This document shows positions 1 to 6,640 of a DNA stretch of 9,418 nucleotides, piece by piece. The notes beneath the pieces were generated by a model. The model made no database searches, had not been told where the DNA came from, and worked only from the letters and a program-made list of their open reading frames with translations. The stretch is taken from the NCBI GenBank assembly GCA_017411125.1, contig JAFPNP010000195.1, forward strand, positions 1 to 9,418. The letters run 5' to 3'. A program made the translations under genes and the position numbers. How positions within the stretch are numbered: the stretch's first letter is position 1; every line of letters begins with the position of its first letter. The stretch is from Kiritimatiellia bacterium. GTDB lineage: Bacteria > Verrucomicrobiota > Kiritimatiellia > RFP12 > UBA1067.

Positions 1-954
1 GGCCTCTGCCGCACGGAGCACATGTTCTTCTCGCAGAGCCGCATCATGTCCTTCCGCCAGATGATCTGCTCCGACACGGTCGAGGAGCGCCGCATCGCGC
101 TCGCGAAGATCCTCCCGTACCAGCAGGACGACTTCGAACAGCTCTTCGAGGCGCTGGACGGACAGCCCGTCACGATCCGCTTCCTCGACCCGCCGCTCCA
201 CGAGTTCGTGCCGCACACCGAGGACGAGGTCGCGCTGCTCGCGAAGTCCATGCACAAGCCGATCAGCCGCATCAAGGACATCATCGACTCGCTCCACGAG
301 TTCAACCCGATGATGGGCCACCGCGGCTGCCGCCTGTGCGTGACGTACCCGGAAATCGCCGTCATGCAGACGAAGGCCGTGATCCGCGCCGCCATCAACG
401 TGCAGAAACGCCACAAGGGCTGGAACGTGAAGCCGGAGATCATGATCCCGCTCACGGGCGACCTCAAGGAGTTCAAGTTCGTGAAGGACATCGTCGTCCA
501 CGTCGCTAACGAGGAAATCCAGGCCGCCGAGATCAAGCTCAACTACGAGGTGGGCACGATGATCGAGGTGCCGCGCGCCGCGCTCTGCGCCGGCGAGATC
601 GCCGAGGAGGCGGAGTTCTTCTGCTTCGGCACGAACGACCTCACGCAGATGACCTTCGGCTTCTCCCGCGACGACGCGGGCAAGTTCCTTGGCGCCTACT
701 ACGACCAGAAGATCTTCGAGAACGATCCGTTCGCGAAGCTCGACCAGATCGGCGTGGGCAAGCTCATGAAGATGGCCGTCGCGGACGGCAAGGCCACCCG
801 CCCGAAGATCCACTGCGGCATCTGCGGCGAACACGGCGGCGACCCGACTTCCGTGGAGTTCTGCCACAGGATCGGCCTCAACTACGTGAGCTGCTCGCCG
901 TACCGCGTGCCGATCGCCCGCCTTGCGGCGGCGCAGGCTGCGCTGCGCAAGTAG
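1..954 (+). CDS. ppdK: Pyruvate, phosphate dikinase, C-terminal part (5' end outside window)
   Basis: PPDK interconverts pyruvate + ATP + Pi and phosphoenolpyruvate + AMP + PPi in the cytoplasm; in anaerobes it often replaces pyruvate kinase or serves gluconeogenesis. The frame is open from base 1, so 317 C-terminal residues are present out of the roughly 875 usual for the family. This is essentially the whole PEP/pyruvate-binding TIM barrel. Numbering from the first codon in the window, visible signature residues are GLCRTEHMFF with Arg4, RFLDPPLHEF with Arg60, GTMIEVPRAAL with Glu189, FGTNDLTQ with Asn212-Asp213, and the catalytic cysteine Cys275 in GICGEHGG. Their spacing matches the Clostridium symbiosum enzyme (R561, R617, E745, N768, C831, from memory) with one extra residue. 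The C-terminus YRVPIARLAAAQAALRK is complete. Codons are strongly C-ending (AAG, CGC, CTC), as in a highly expressed gene. The nucleotide-binding and phosphohistidine domains lie upstream of the window. Confidence 0.97.
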   Translation, partial: GLCRTEHMFFSQSRIMSFRQMICSDTVEERRIALAKILPYQQDDFEQLFEALDGQPVTIRFLDPPLHEFVPHTEDEVALLAKSMHKPISRIKDIIDSLHEFNPMMGHRGCRLCVTYPEIAVMQTKAVIRAAINVQKRHKGWNVKPEIMIPLTGDLKEFKFVKDIVVHVANEEIQAAEIKLNYEVGTMIEVPRAALCAGEIAEEAEFFCFGTNDLTQMTFGFSRDDAGKFLGAYYDQKIFENDPFAKLDQIGVGKLMKMAVADGKATRPKIHCGICGEHGGDPTSVEFCHRIGLNYVSCSPYRVPIARLAAAQAALRK

Positions 955-962
955 GCAGATCC

Positions 963-970
963 AGGGAGGA
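963..970 (+). promoter_or_regulatory. Shine-Dalgarno fixing the GTG start of the transporter
   Basis: AGGGAGGA lies 9 bases before the GTG at 980. The reading frame is open further upstream to a TTG at 923, but that start would overlap ppdK by 32 bases and add an Arg-rich stretch (MRRRRLRCASRQ) with no recognisable family match. The Shine-Dalgarno therefore supports starting at 980. Confidence 0.8.
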
Positions 971-979
971 GTCCGCCTC

Positions 980-3178
980 GTGAAGGAGCAGACTGGAAGG
1001 GGATACGCCTTCGGAACGTTCCAAGGCGTATTCACTCCGAGCATCCTGACCATAATCGGCGTGGTCATGTATCTGCGCTTTGGCTGGATGCTCGGCCATG
1101 CGGGGCTTGCCGCGTCGCTTGCCGCGGTCACTATCGGCAGTGCTATTACGCTGCTGACGGGTCTTTCCATATCCGCGCTCGCAACGAACATGCGCATGGA
1201 GGGCGGCGGCGCGTACTTCATGCTGTCGCGCTCGTTCGGCGCGGAAGCGGGCGCCGCGCTTGGAATACCTCTCGCGCTTTCGCAGGCCGTCGGCGTTTCG
1301 TTCTACGTGGCCGGCTTCGCCGAGGCGCTCGTCAATTCGGGGCTGCCAGTCGTTGGCGCGTGGGATCCGCGGCTGGTGGGCTTTGCCACGCTTTCGGTTC
1401 TCGCCGTCGTCGCCACGCTCAACGCGAACATCGCGCTCAAGAGCCAGTATTTCATCATGGCGGCCATCGCGGCCTCGCTCGTGTCGTTCTTTCTGGGCGG
1501 CGCGCCCAAGACGCTCTCTCCGCCGGAAAGCGTGCCCGAGGCGCTTGGATTCTGGCCGGTGTTCGCGGTGTTCTTCCCCGCCGTGACGGGAATACTTTCC
1601 GGCGTCGGGATGTCCGGCGACCTTAAGGATCCTCGCCGTTCGATTCCCGCAGGCACGATCGCCGCCGTGCTGACGGGATATGCCATATACATGGCGGTTC
1701 CCATATTTCTCGACAGGTTCGTGTCCGATCCCGGCGTGCTGCGCACGGACACGATGATTCTCGCGAAGTGCGCCCGGTGGACGTTCCCGATTTTGCTCGG
1801 CGTGTGGGCGGCAACGCTGTCCAGCGCGGTGGGCAGCTTCCTTTGCGCGCCGCGCGTGGTGCAGGCTCTTTCGCGAGACCGCGTGCTGCCGCGCGTCTTG
1901 GGGCGCGGCTGGGGCGCCACGGACGATCCCCGCCTCGCGTCGGCGGTCTGTTTTGCGATAGCGGCGGTCGGGCTGTGGTTCGGCGATATCAACGCCATCG
2001 CGCCGATACTCACAATGTTCAATCTTTCCACGTACGCGCTGCTCAACCTTTCGGCAGGCCTTGAGTCCGTCATGGGCAATCCCGCGTGGCGTCCGACGTT
2101 CCGCGTGAAGGCGGTTTTCTCCATTGCGGGCTTTGCCATGTGCGCCGGCGCGATGTTCATGATAAGTCCGGGCTGGACGTTCGTCGCGCTCGGATGCGAA
2201 GCCGGCATCTACTGGGTCGTCAAGCGCCGCGCCTTGCAGGCGCGTTGGGGCGACATGCGCACCGGCATCCTCGCATACGCCGCGCATCTGGTCTTGCGGA
2301 TGCTGGACAGGCGCCCGCCGGCTTTCCACACATGGCGTCCCAATCTGCTCGTGTTTTCCGGTGCGCCCGGCCGCCGTTCGCGCCTCGCGGCGTTCGCGGC
2401 CGCAGTCTCGGGCAACACGAGCTTCGCGACGTTCGCGGCGGTGCTGCCTGCCGCCGCGTGGTCGCAGGCGAGAGAGGCGGAACTCGCCGCCGCGATGCGC
2501 AGCTGGCTTGACAGGCGGCGCATCGACGCGCAGGTTCGGATACATTCCGCATCTTCGACGTGGACGGGCGTGGACGAACTTGTTCGCGCATACGGCTACG
2601 GGCCGCTGGAGCCGAACACCGTCCTGCTGGGCGATTCTTCCGGCGCGGAGTTCGCGGCGGCGTTGATGCAGATGATCCGCCGACGCCGCAACGTCGTGTT
2701 CATGCGCAGCGACGAAGGCGGATTGTTCGCCGACGCCGGAGGCGTGATAGACGTCTGGTGGCGCGGAAAAAGCGGAAACGCCTCTTTCCTGCTCGCGATG
2801 GCCTGCCTTCTGCGGCGAGGCGGCGCGGGCCGGATTTCGTCGCGGACGAGGATACGGCTCTGCCACCTTCTGGAAACCGGCGAGCAGGAAGCGAACGAGC
2901 GTTCGCGGTACGCGTCGTTTCTCGCGGATGCGCGCGTGGATGCGGACGTTGCGGTGGTGGCGAAAGAGGACGGCGAAACGCCGTTCGACAGGATTGCCGC
3001 GACGTCTGCTTCGTCCGCAATCGTCCTGATGGGACTTCGCGCGCCGTGCGACGGCGAGACGCCTGCCGCGTACGCGGCATACATCGACACGCTTCGCGCA
3101 AGCACCGAAAACCTTCCGCAGGCCGTTTTCGCCTGCGCTGCGGAAGACGTGGATTTCAAAGGCATATTCCGTTTCTGA
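980..3178 (+). CDS. Bacterial cation-chloride cotransporter (SLC12/NKCC-like, APC superfamily)
   Basis: A 732-residue inner-membrane transporter starting at GTG. Residues about 15-415 form the APC-fold core with about 12 hydrophobic helices; 416-732 are soluble. SLC12 signatures run in order: TM1 GVFTPSILTIIGVVMYLRFGW (16-36), GGGAYFMLSRSFG (75-87), TM3 with Tyr109 in FYVAGFAE, TM6 FFPAVTGIL (198-206), SGDLKDPRRSIPAGT (212-226), TM8 ATLSSAVGS then APRVVQALSRD (279-300), TYALLNLS (351-358) and NPAWRPTF (367-374). The C-terminal part also matches the family: TWRPNLLVFSG (451-461), GYGPLEPNTVLLG (539-551) and DVWWRGKSGNASFLL (591-605). Bacterial homologues are usually annotated just as amino acid permeases. 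The conserved ion-site residues favour coupled Na+/K+/Cl- transport, but substrate and direction are untested. It lies 25 bases after ppdK with no promoter seen between, so it is probably co-transcribed. Third codon positions are less biased than in ppdK, suggesting lower expression. Confidence 0.85.
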   Translation: MKEQTGRGYAFGTFQGVFTPSILTIIGVVMYLRFGWMLGHAGLAASLAAVTIGSAITLLTGLSISALATNMRMEGGGAYFMLSRSFGAEAGAALGIPLALSQAVGVSFYVAGFAEALVNSGLPVVGAWDPRLVGFATLSVLAVVATLNANIALKSQYFIMAAIAASLVSFFLGGAPKTLSPPESVPEALGFWPVFAVFFPAVTGILSGVGMSGDLKDPRRSIPAGTIAAVLTGYAIYMAVPIFLDRFVSDPGVLRTDTMILAKCARWTFPILLGVWAATLSSAVGSFLCAPRVVQALSRDRVLPRVLGRGWGATDDPRLASAVCFAIAAVGLWFGDINAIAPILTMFNLSTYALLNLSAGLESVMGNPAWRPTFRVKAVFSIAGFAMCAGAMFMISPGWTFVALGCEAGIYWVVKRRALQARWGDMRTGILAYAAHLVLRMLDRRPPAFHTWRPNLLVFSGAPGRRSRLAAFAAAVSGNTSFATFAAVLPAAAWSQAREAELAAAMRSWLDRRRIDAQVRIHSASSTWTGVDELVRAYGYGPLEPNTVLLGDSSGAEFAAALMQMIRRRRNVVFMRSDEGGLFADAGGVIDVWWRGKSGNASFLLAMACLLRRGGAGRISSRTRIRLCHLLETGEQEANERSRYASFLADARVDADVAVVAKEDGETPFDRIAATSASSAIVLMGLRAPCDGETPAAYAAYIDTLRASTENLPQAVFACAAEDVDFKGIFRF

Positions 3179-3195
3179 CGTTCGGTTCGGCGAAT

Positions 3196-3224
3196 TTGCG
3201 GCGGCGGGCGCAATATGGTATAAT
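3196..3224 (+). promoter_or_regulatory. Sigma70-type promoter for the acyltransferase-kinase pair, probably leaderless
   Basis: TTGCGG (3196-3201), a 17-base spacer and TATAAT (3219-3224), preceded by TG (3216-3217) as an extended -10. The -10 is a perfect consensus; the -35 is moderate. Transcription should begin at about 3231-3232, on or next to the A of the ATG at 3232, leaving no room for a Shine-Dalgarno. The promoter lies in the 53-base gap after the transporter stop codon. Confidence 0.75.
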
Positions 3225-3231
3225 CTGGCGC

Positions 3232-4068
3232 ATGGATTTTCTGGACAGTAAGGCTTACGACTGGGGCAGCGCGTTCGCGCGCGCCATCTTCTGGCTTTTT
3301 CCGAAGCGCCGCCGCATCGCCGTGGATAACGTCCTCAAGGCGAAGATAACCGACGACCCGCGCGAGGCCCTGCGCATCGCCCGCGCGAGCTGGGGGCATC
3401 TCGCAGGCCACGTGTGCGAAGCGCTGCGCGTTCCGCACGTGATCACGCGCGAGAACTGGCGCGAGCATCTCGATGTCTCGGAAGGGCATCCCGACGCGGT
3501 GCGGCTGCTGCTGGACGAGACGGATACGCCGATAATCCTCGTGAGCGCACACCACGGCGTCTGGGAGGCGGCCACGAACCTGCTTTCCTTCGCCCGGCCG
3601 ATGATTGCCATCGCCCGCGTGATGAACAACAAGTTCGTGGCGAATTGGATGAAGAACCACCACTTCCGCGGCCCCGTGACCATCATCGACAAGAACCATG
3701 GATTCACCCCTGAGATAATGCGCAAGTGGGTGGACGAGTGCGCGGCGATGACGATTCTCATGGACCAGCACACGTCCAAAGGGCTGCCTCTCACGTTCCT
3801 TGGGCGTCCTGCAAGGACGTTCTCCTCCGCCGCCCGTCTTGCAATCCGCACCGGCTATCCGGTCGTGGTCGGGTCCTTCGTGCGCGTCGCCCCGTTCCGC
3901 TACCGTCTCGTGGGCGGTGCGCCGTTGCGATTCGCGAAAGACGCCGATCGCGCCGAAGCCACGCAATTGCTCAACGACCGGCTTGGAGAGGCGATACGCG
4001 CCTATCCGGAACAATATTTGTGGGCGCACCGCAGGTGGCGCGAAAAGGATAAGAAGGACGGCAAGTGA
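3232..4068 (+). CDS. LpxL/HtrB-family lipid A (lysophospholipid) acyltransferase
   Basis: A 278-residue protein of the LpxL/LpxM/HtrB family, which transfers acyl chains onto lipid A precursors or related lipids at the cytoplasmic face of the inner membrane. The catalytic H-x4-E motif is SAHHGVWEAA (His107, Glu112). Other family marks are RRRIAVDNV (27-34), MNNKFVANWM (131-140), the second active-site block ILMDQHTSKGLPLTFLGRPA (175-194), and the C-terminal QYLWAHRRWR (261-270). The start was chosen at 3232 because a TATAAT box ends 7 bases upstream; the frame is open back to 2560, but that part is a shadow of the transporter gene. From this start the protein lacks the N-terminal membrane helix usual in E. 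coli LpxL, keeping only a short hydrophobic patch (about 14-23), so it may be peripherally bound. Family assignment is firm; the exact acceptor lipid is not known. Its last 4 bases overlap the next gene. Confidence 0.9.
   Translation: MDFLDSKAYDWGSAFARAIFWLFPKRRRIAVDNVLKAKITDDPREALRIARASWGHLAGHVCEALRVPHVITRENWREHLDVSEGHPDAVRLLLDETDTPIILVSAHHGVWEAATNLLSFARPMIAIARVMNNKFVANWMKNHHFRGPVTIIDKNHGFTPEIMRKWVDECAAMTILMDQHTSKGLPLTFLGRPARTFSSAARLAIRTGYPVVVGSFVRVAPFRYRLVGGAPLRFAKDADRAEATQLLNDRLGEAIRAYPEQYLWAHRRWREKDKKDGK
4052..4058 (+). promoter_or_regulatory. Shine-Dalgarno for the coupled GTG start of the kinase
   Basis: AGAAGGA lies within the last codons of the acyltransferase gene, 6 bases before the GTG at 4065. 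That GTG shares bases with the upstream TGA in a GTGA overlap. The arrangement supports the GTG as start and implies translational coupling. Confidence 0.65.
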
Positions 4069-4985
4069 ACGAAGCGGTTCAGGAAGTGCCGTACAAACGG
4101 CTTCTGACAATCCAGGACGTGTCTTGCCTGGGGCAGTGTTCGCTCACGGTGGCGCTGCCTGTCGTGTCCGCGTGCGGCGTCGAGTGCGCCGTGCTTCCGA
4201 GCGCGGTGCTGTCTACGCATACGGGCGGTTTCGACGGATGGACGTTCCGCGACCTCACCGAGGACATGTCCGGCGTCGAGGCGGCGTGGCGCCGCCAGGG
4301 CGTGCGTTTCGATGCGTTCTACACGGGTTACGTGTGCGCGTCGCAGGTCGAACCGATCCTCTCGATCATGTCCTCGTGCGCGAATCCTGGCGCGTTGAGG
4401 CTGGTCGATCCCGTCCTTGGCGACAACGGACGGCTATACGCGGGTTTCGACGCATCCTTCCCGCGTCTCATGGCGCGGCTTTGCGCGGGGGCGGACTACA
4501 TTCTGCCGAACCTCACCGAAGCCGCGTTCCTGCTGGGCGAAGAGCCGGTGCTGCAAGGATACGACCGTTCGCATGTCGAGCGCACGGTGCGAGGCCTGCA
4601 CGCGCTTGGCGCAAAGAACGTGGTGCTTACGGGAGTGTCGTTCGACGAGGGGCTGCTCGGCACGGCGGTGTCGGACGGAGAGACGGTGGAGTACTACTTC
4701 ACGCCGCGCCTTGTCCGGACGTCGCGCGATGGAGGCCGCCCTCCGTTCCGCGGCGACGTGTTCCACGGCACCGGCGACCTTTTCGCGTCGGCGTTCGCCG
4801 GCGCGGTGGTGCGCGGACTGAGAGCGTTGGATGCTGCGGCGCTTGCAGCGGACGTGGTCTGCGCCGCAATCGAGGCCACGCCGCCCGGCCATTGGTACGG
4901 CGTTGCGTTCGAGAGGGCGATTCCGTTCCTTGTGGATCGGCTTCGTCTTTTGCAGACGTCATCTCGCACTGTCCTTGCGCCGTAG
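4065..4985 (+). CDS. pdxK: Pyridoxal/pyridoxamine kinase (PdxK/PdxY group, ribokinase-like fold)
   Basis: A 306-residue cytoplasmic kinase that phosphorylates the 5' hydroxyl of B6 vitamers, salvaging them toward pyridoxal phosphate. The N-terminal block QDVSCLGQCSLTVALPV (17-33) followed by LPSAVLSTHTGGF (44-56) is characteristic of the pyridoxamine-kinase branch. VDPVLGDNGRLY (114-125) and ADYILPNLTEAAFLLG (143-158) are the phosphate/nucleotide-side motifs. GTGD (235-238) supplies the catalytic Asp238 and anion hole, and the tail GVAFERAIPFL (279-289) is typical. The length is slightly above the usual 280-290 because of an N-terminal extension and a C-terminal tail. The start is GTG, overlapping the acyltransferase stop by 4 bases. 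The last 27 bases overlap the 3' end of the convergent glycosyltransferase gene. The symbol is given at family level; preference among pyridoxal, pyridoxine and pyridoxamine cannot be read from sequence. Functional linkage to the acyltransferase is not evident. Confidence 0.9.
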   Translation: MNEAVQEVPYKRLLTIQDVSCLGQCSLTVALPVVSACGVECAVLPSAVLSTHTGGFDGWTFRDLTEDMSGVEAAWRRQGVRFDAFYTGYVCASQVEPILSIMSSCANPGALRLVDPVLGDNGRLYAGFDASFPRLMARLCAGADYILPNLTEAAFLLGEEPVLQGYDRSHVERTVRGLHALGAKNVVLTGVSFDEGLLGTAVSDGETVEYYFTPRLVRTSRDGGRPPFRGDVFHGTGDLFASAFAGAVVRGLRALDAAALAADVVCAAIEATPPGHWYGVAFERAIPFLVDRLRLLQTSSRTVLAP

Positions 4986-6509
4986 CAGCAGCAGCGTGGT
5001 GGCGTTCTGCCCGAAGTCGTGCTCCTGCGCGACAAGGTCGTAGTTTTGCTTCAGCGTCTTGAAAAAGCGCACCTGTTCGTCGGTGGCGTTCTCCTTGCAC
5101 GACGGCGCGGCGATCGCGAACGCATATCCCGAACACGCGGCGATGCCGCACGGCGCCGATTCCACCAAAGCGTGCATCCGTTCGCGGTTGAGGACGTGGC
5201 GCGCCTCGGCTTCTTCCGTGGACATTTCCGGAAAATAGGAAAACGGCCCCATTTCGAGTCCCGGCGGAACTGTGCGCCCCGTCTCCACTGCAAGGTAAAG
5301 GTCTTGCGTGAGGATGTCTTTCCCGTCGGGATCCAACGCCTTTACGAGGCGTCCGGCTTCGCGTAGTTTCGCAAGTTCCGTCATTTCCTTTTTCCGGCTC
5401 CAGAAGCGGTCCTGTCCGTAGGTGGCCCACTCCTGCAGCAGCGGCGAGGAAAACGATGCAAGGCAAGCGGCAAGCACCGCGAACCACGCCGCCCCGCCGC
5501 GCCTGCAGTACCATGACGCCACTACGACCGTCAGCATTCCCATGAGCGGAACCTGGTAGTCGTCGTAAGGGAACGGCGCAGACAGCTGAAGCAGAAACAC
5601 GGCGGCGAACGAAAGCCCCATCATCCAGAGGATCGACGACTGCCATGCCGAAAGCCGCGGCTCGCCGGACGCCGGGCGGCGCGTCATGACGACCCCGAAA
5701 AGCACCATTCCGAGAGCCGCATATCCCCGCGCGAGGCGCGAGACGCTTCCAATCGCGAACATCGGGTCGAAACCTCCACGCGCCGCATGGTAGTTTTGGG
5801 CGGCCAGCAATCCTGCACGCGATACCGGATCGAGCGCGAACGTTCCGTATGTGAGGAATAACCCGGCCGCACCACCCAGGCCGAACCAGAGAAACCGCCA
5901 TCCGAATTCGCGGAATCGCACCAGAAGCGCCACGCCAACGACCGGAAGGATCAAGACAAGGGATATGCGAGTGCCTGAAGCAAACGCGAGCGATAGCCCC
6001 CCCGCGAACGCCGCTGCCGGCGAACGGTGCGAAAGCAGCAGAAACCCGGCAAGGACGAACAGGCTGCCAAGGGCGTAGGTTTTGGGAATCGTAGTGAAAT
6101 ATACATGGTAGACATTGCAGGCAAGGAGGGCGAACACGACCAGCGCAGCCTTCCCGCGGCGTTCTTCCGGCACGAGCCGGCGCACAAGCCCCACCGCGCA
6201 CGCAGTGGCGAACAGTCCGAATACGAGGGTTACCACGCGGCCGCCGAGAAGGCCGGAAAGAGGCGAACCCTGCGCCCAGACCCACGACATCGCCGAATAG
6301 ACGAACGGAAGAGCCGGACCCTGCGTGAAGAAGAAATCGCGGTATGGCATTTTGCCAGACCGCACCATCTGCGCCGAATACAGATACCAGCCCTCATCTT
6401 GGTTCAGCCCGCCGTACCATGTCGCGAGCAGCGCAACGCAGAGTGCGACGGCTGCGGCGAGCAGCCATGGAAGCCCGGGAATCTTGAAGATGTCGCCTAT
6501 TCTTTTCAT
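4959..6509 (-). CDS. Polytopic GT-C glycosyltransferase (ArnT/PMT-like, GT39/GT83 type)
   Basis: A 516-residue membrane protein that probably transfers a sugar from a polyprenyl-phosphate donor on the periplasmic side, to lipid A, a glycan or protein. One helix (about 14-31) leads into the first periplasmic loop with Asp38-Glu39 in LNQDEGWYLYSAQ, the acidic pair typical of GT-C catalytic sites, followed by MPYRDFFFTQGPALPFVYSA (54-73). About ten more hydrophobic segments span 88-354. A soluble C-terminal region (370-516) contains DLYLAVETGRTVPPGLEMGP (403-422). The start chosen is the ATG at 6509: a -10 element lies 12 bases upstream of it, and two earlier in-frame ATGs (6602, 6530) would precede or overlap that promoter and add 31 or 7 residues without family character. 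No Shine-Dalgarno is seen. Donor and acceptor are unknown. A link with the nearby lipid acyltransferase in envelope biogenesis is plausible but is inference. Confidence 0.82.
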   Translation of the reverse strand: MKRIGDIFKIPGLPWLLAAAVALCVALLATWYGGLNQDEGWYLYSAQMVRSGKMPYRDFFFTQGPALPFVYSAMSWVWAQGSPLSGLLGGRVVTLVFGLFATACAVGLVRRLVPEERRGKAALVVFALLACNVYHVYFTTIPKTYALGSLFVLAGFLLLSHRSPAAAFAGGLSLAFASGTRISLVLILPVVGVALLVRFREFGWRFLWFGLGGAAGLFLTYGTFALDPVSRAGLLAAQNYHAARGGFDPMFAIGSVSRLARGYAALGMVLFGVVMTRRPASGEPRLSAWQSSILWMMGLSFAAVFLLQLSAPFPYDDYQVPLMGMLTVVVASWYCRRGGAAWFAVLAACLASFSSPLLQEWATYGQDRFWSRKKEMTELAKLREAGRLVKALDPDGKDILTQDLYLAVETGRTVPPGLEMGPFSYFPEMSTEEAEARHVLNRERMHALVESAPCGIAACSGYAFAIAAPSCKENATDEQVRFFKTLKQNYDLVAQEHDFGQNATTLLLLRRKDSAR

Positions 6510-6520
6510 GTACGGGAAAT

Positions 6521-6529
6521 AGTGTATCA
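6521..6529 (-). promoter_or_regulatory. Extended -10 promoter element for the glycosyltransferase gene
   Basis: On the minus strand TGATACACT, a TGn-extended -10 with hexamer TACACT at 6526-6521. The best -35 at 17 bases spacing is the weak TTCCAC (6549-6544). Transcription would start near 6514-6511, only a few bases before the ATG at 6509, so this mRNA too would be nearly leaderless. Confidence 0.5.
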
Positions 6530-6585
6530 TTTTCCGCCGACGAGTGGAAGGATATGTTTGGACTTTGTCGCAACGCGGTGAAATC

Positions 6586-6614
6586 TTGCTTTCGGGACGC
6601 ATAAATGGTATACT
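6586..6614 (+). promoter_or_regulatory. Sigma70-type promoter for the vor operon
   Basis: TTGCTT (6586-6591), a 17-base spacer and TATACT (6609-6614), with TG (6606-6607) as an extended -10. The predicted start at about 6621 gives a leader of about 20 bases containing AAGGA (6626-6630) before the ATG at 6641. The -10 lies inside the open frame that begins with the ATG at 6605, so that earlier ATG cannot be used from this promoter. The rest of the 131-base divergent gap (6510-6640) shows no gene. Confidence 0.7.
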
Positions 6615-6640
6615 TGTCCCCGTTTAAGGAAAATAGCGAT

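Noticed and set aside
878..2866. Long minus-strand open frame (662 residues) opposite the transporter
   Set aside because: Its composition is Arg/His/Ala/Gly-rich with no domain or hydrophobic pattern, and the plus strand has a clear family match. It is a shadow of GC-rich codon bias.
2560..3231. Upstream extension of the acyltransferase frame into the transporter gene
   Set aside because: The extension is Arg-rich, runs out of frame through the transporter C-terminal domain, and lies upstream of the promoter at 3196-3224.
2596..4110. Minus-strand open frame (504 residues) across the transporter-acyltransferase junction
   Set aside because: It lies opposite two recognised genes and their promoter, and has no recognisable motif.
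4699..6285. Minus-strand open frame (528 residues) in a different frame from the glycosyltransferase
   Set aside because: Arg- and Gly-rich out-of-frame shadow; the glycosyltransferase frame has the membrane segments and the Asp-Glu motif.
6510..6602. Earlier in-frame ATGs (6602, 6530) for the glycosyltransferase
   Set aside because: They lie upstream of or overlap the predicted -10, and the added residues are basic and unlike the family's N-terminus. The alternative remains possible because the -35 is weak.
6605..6640. Earlier in-frame ATG for vorD
   Set aside because: The promoter -10 (6609-6614) lies downstream of this ATG, and a Shine-Dalgarno precedes the ATG at 6641 instead.
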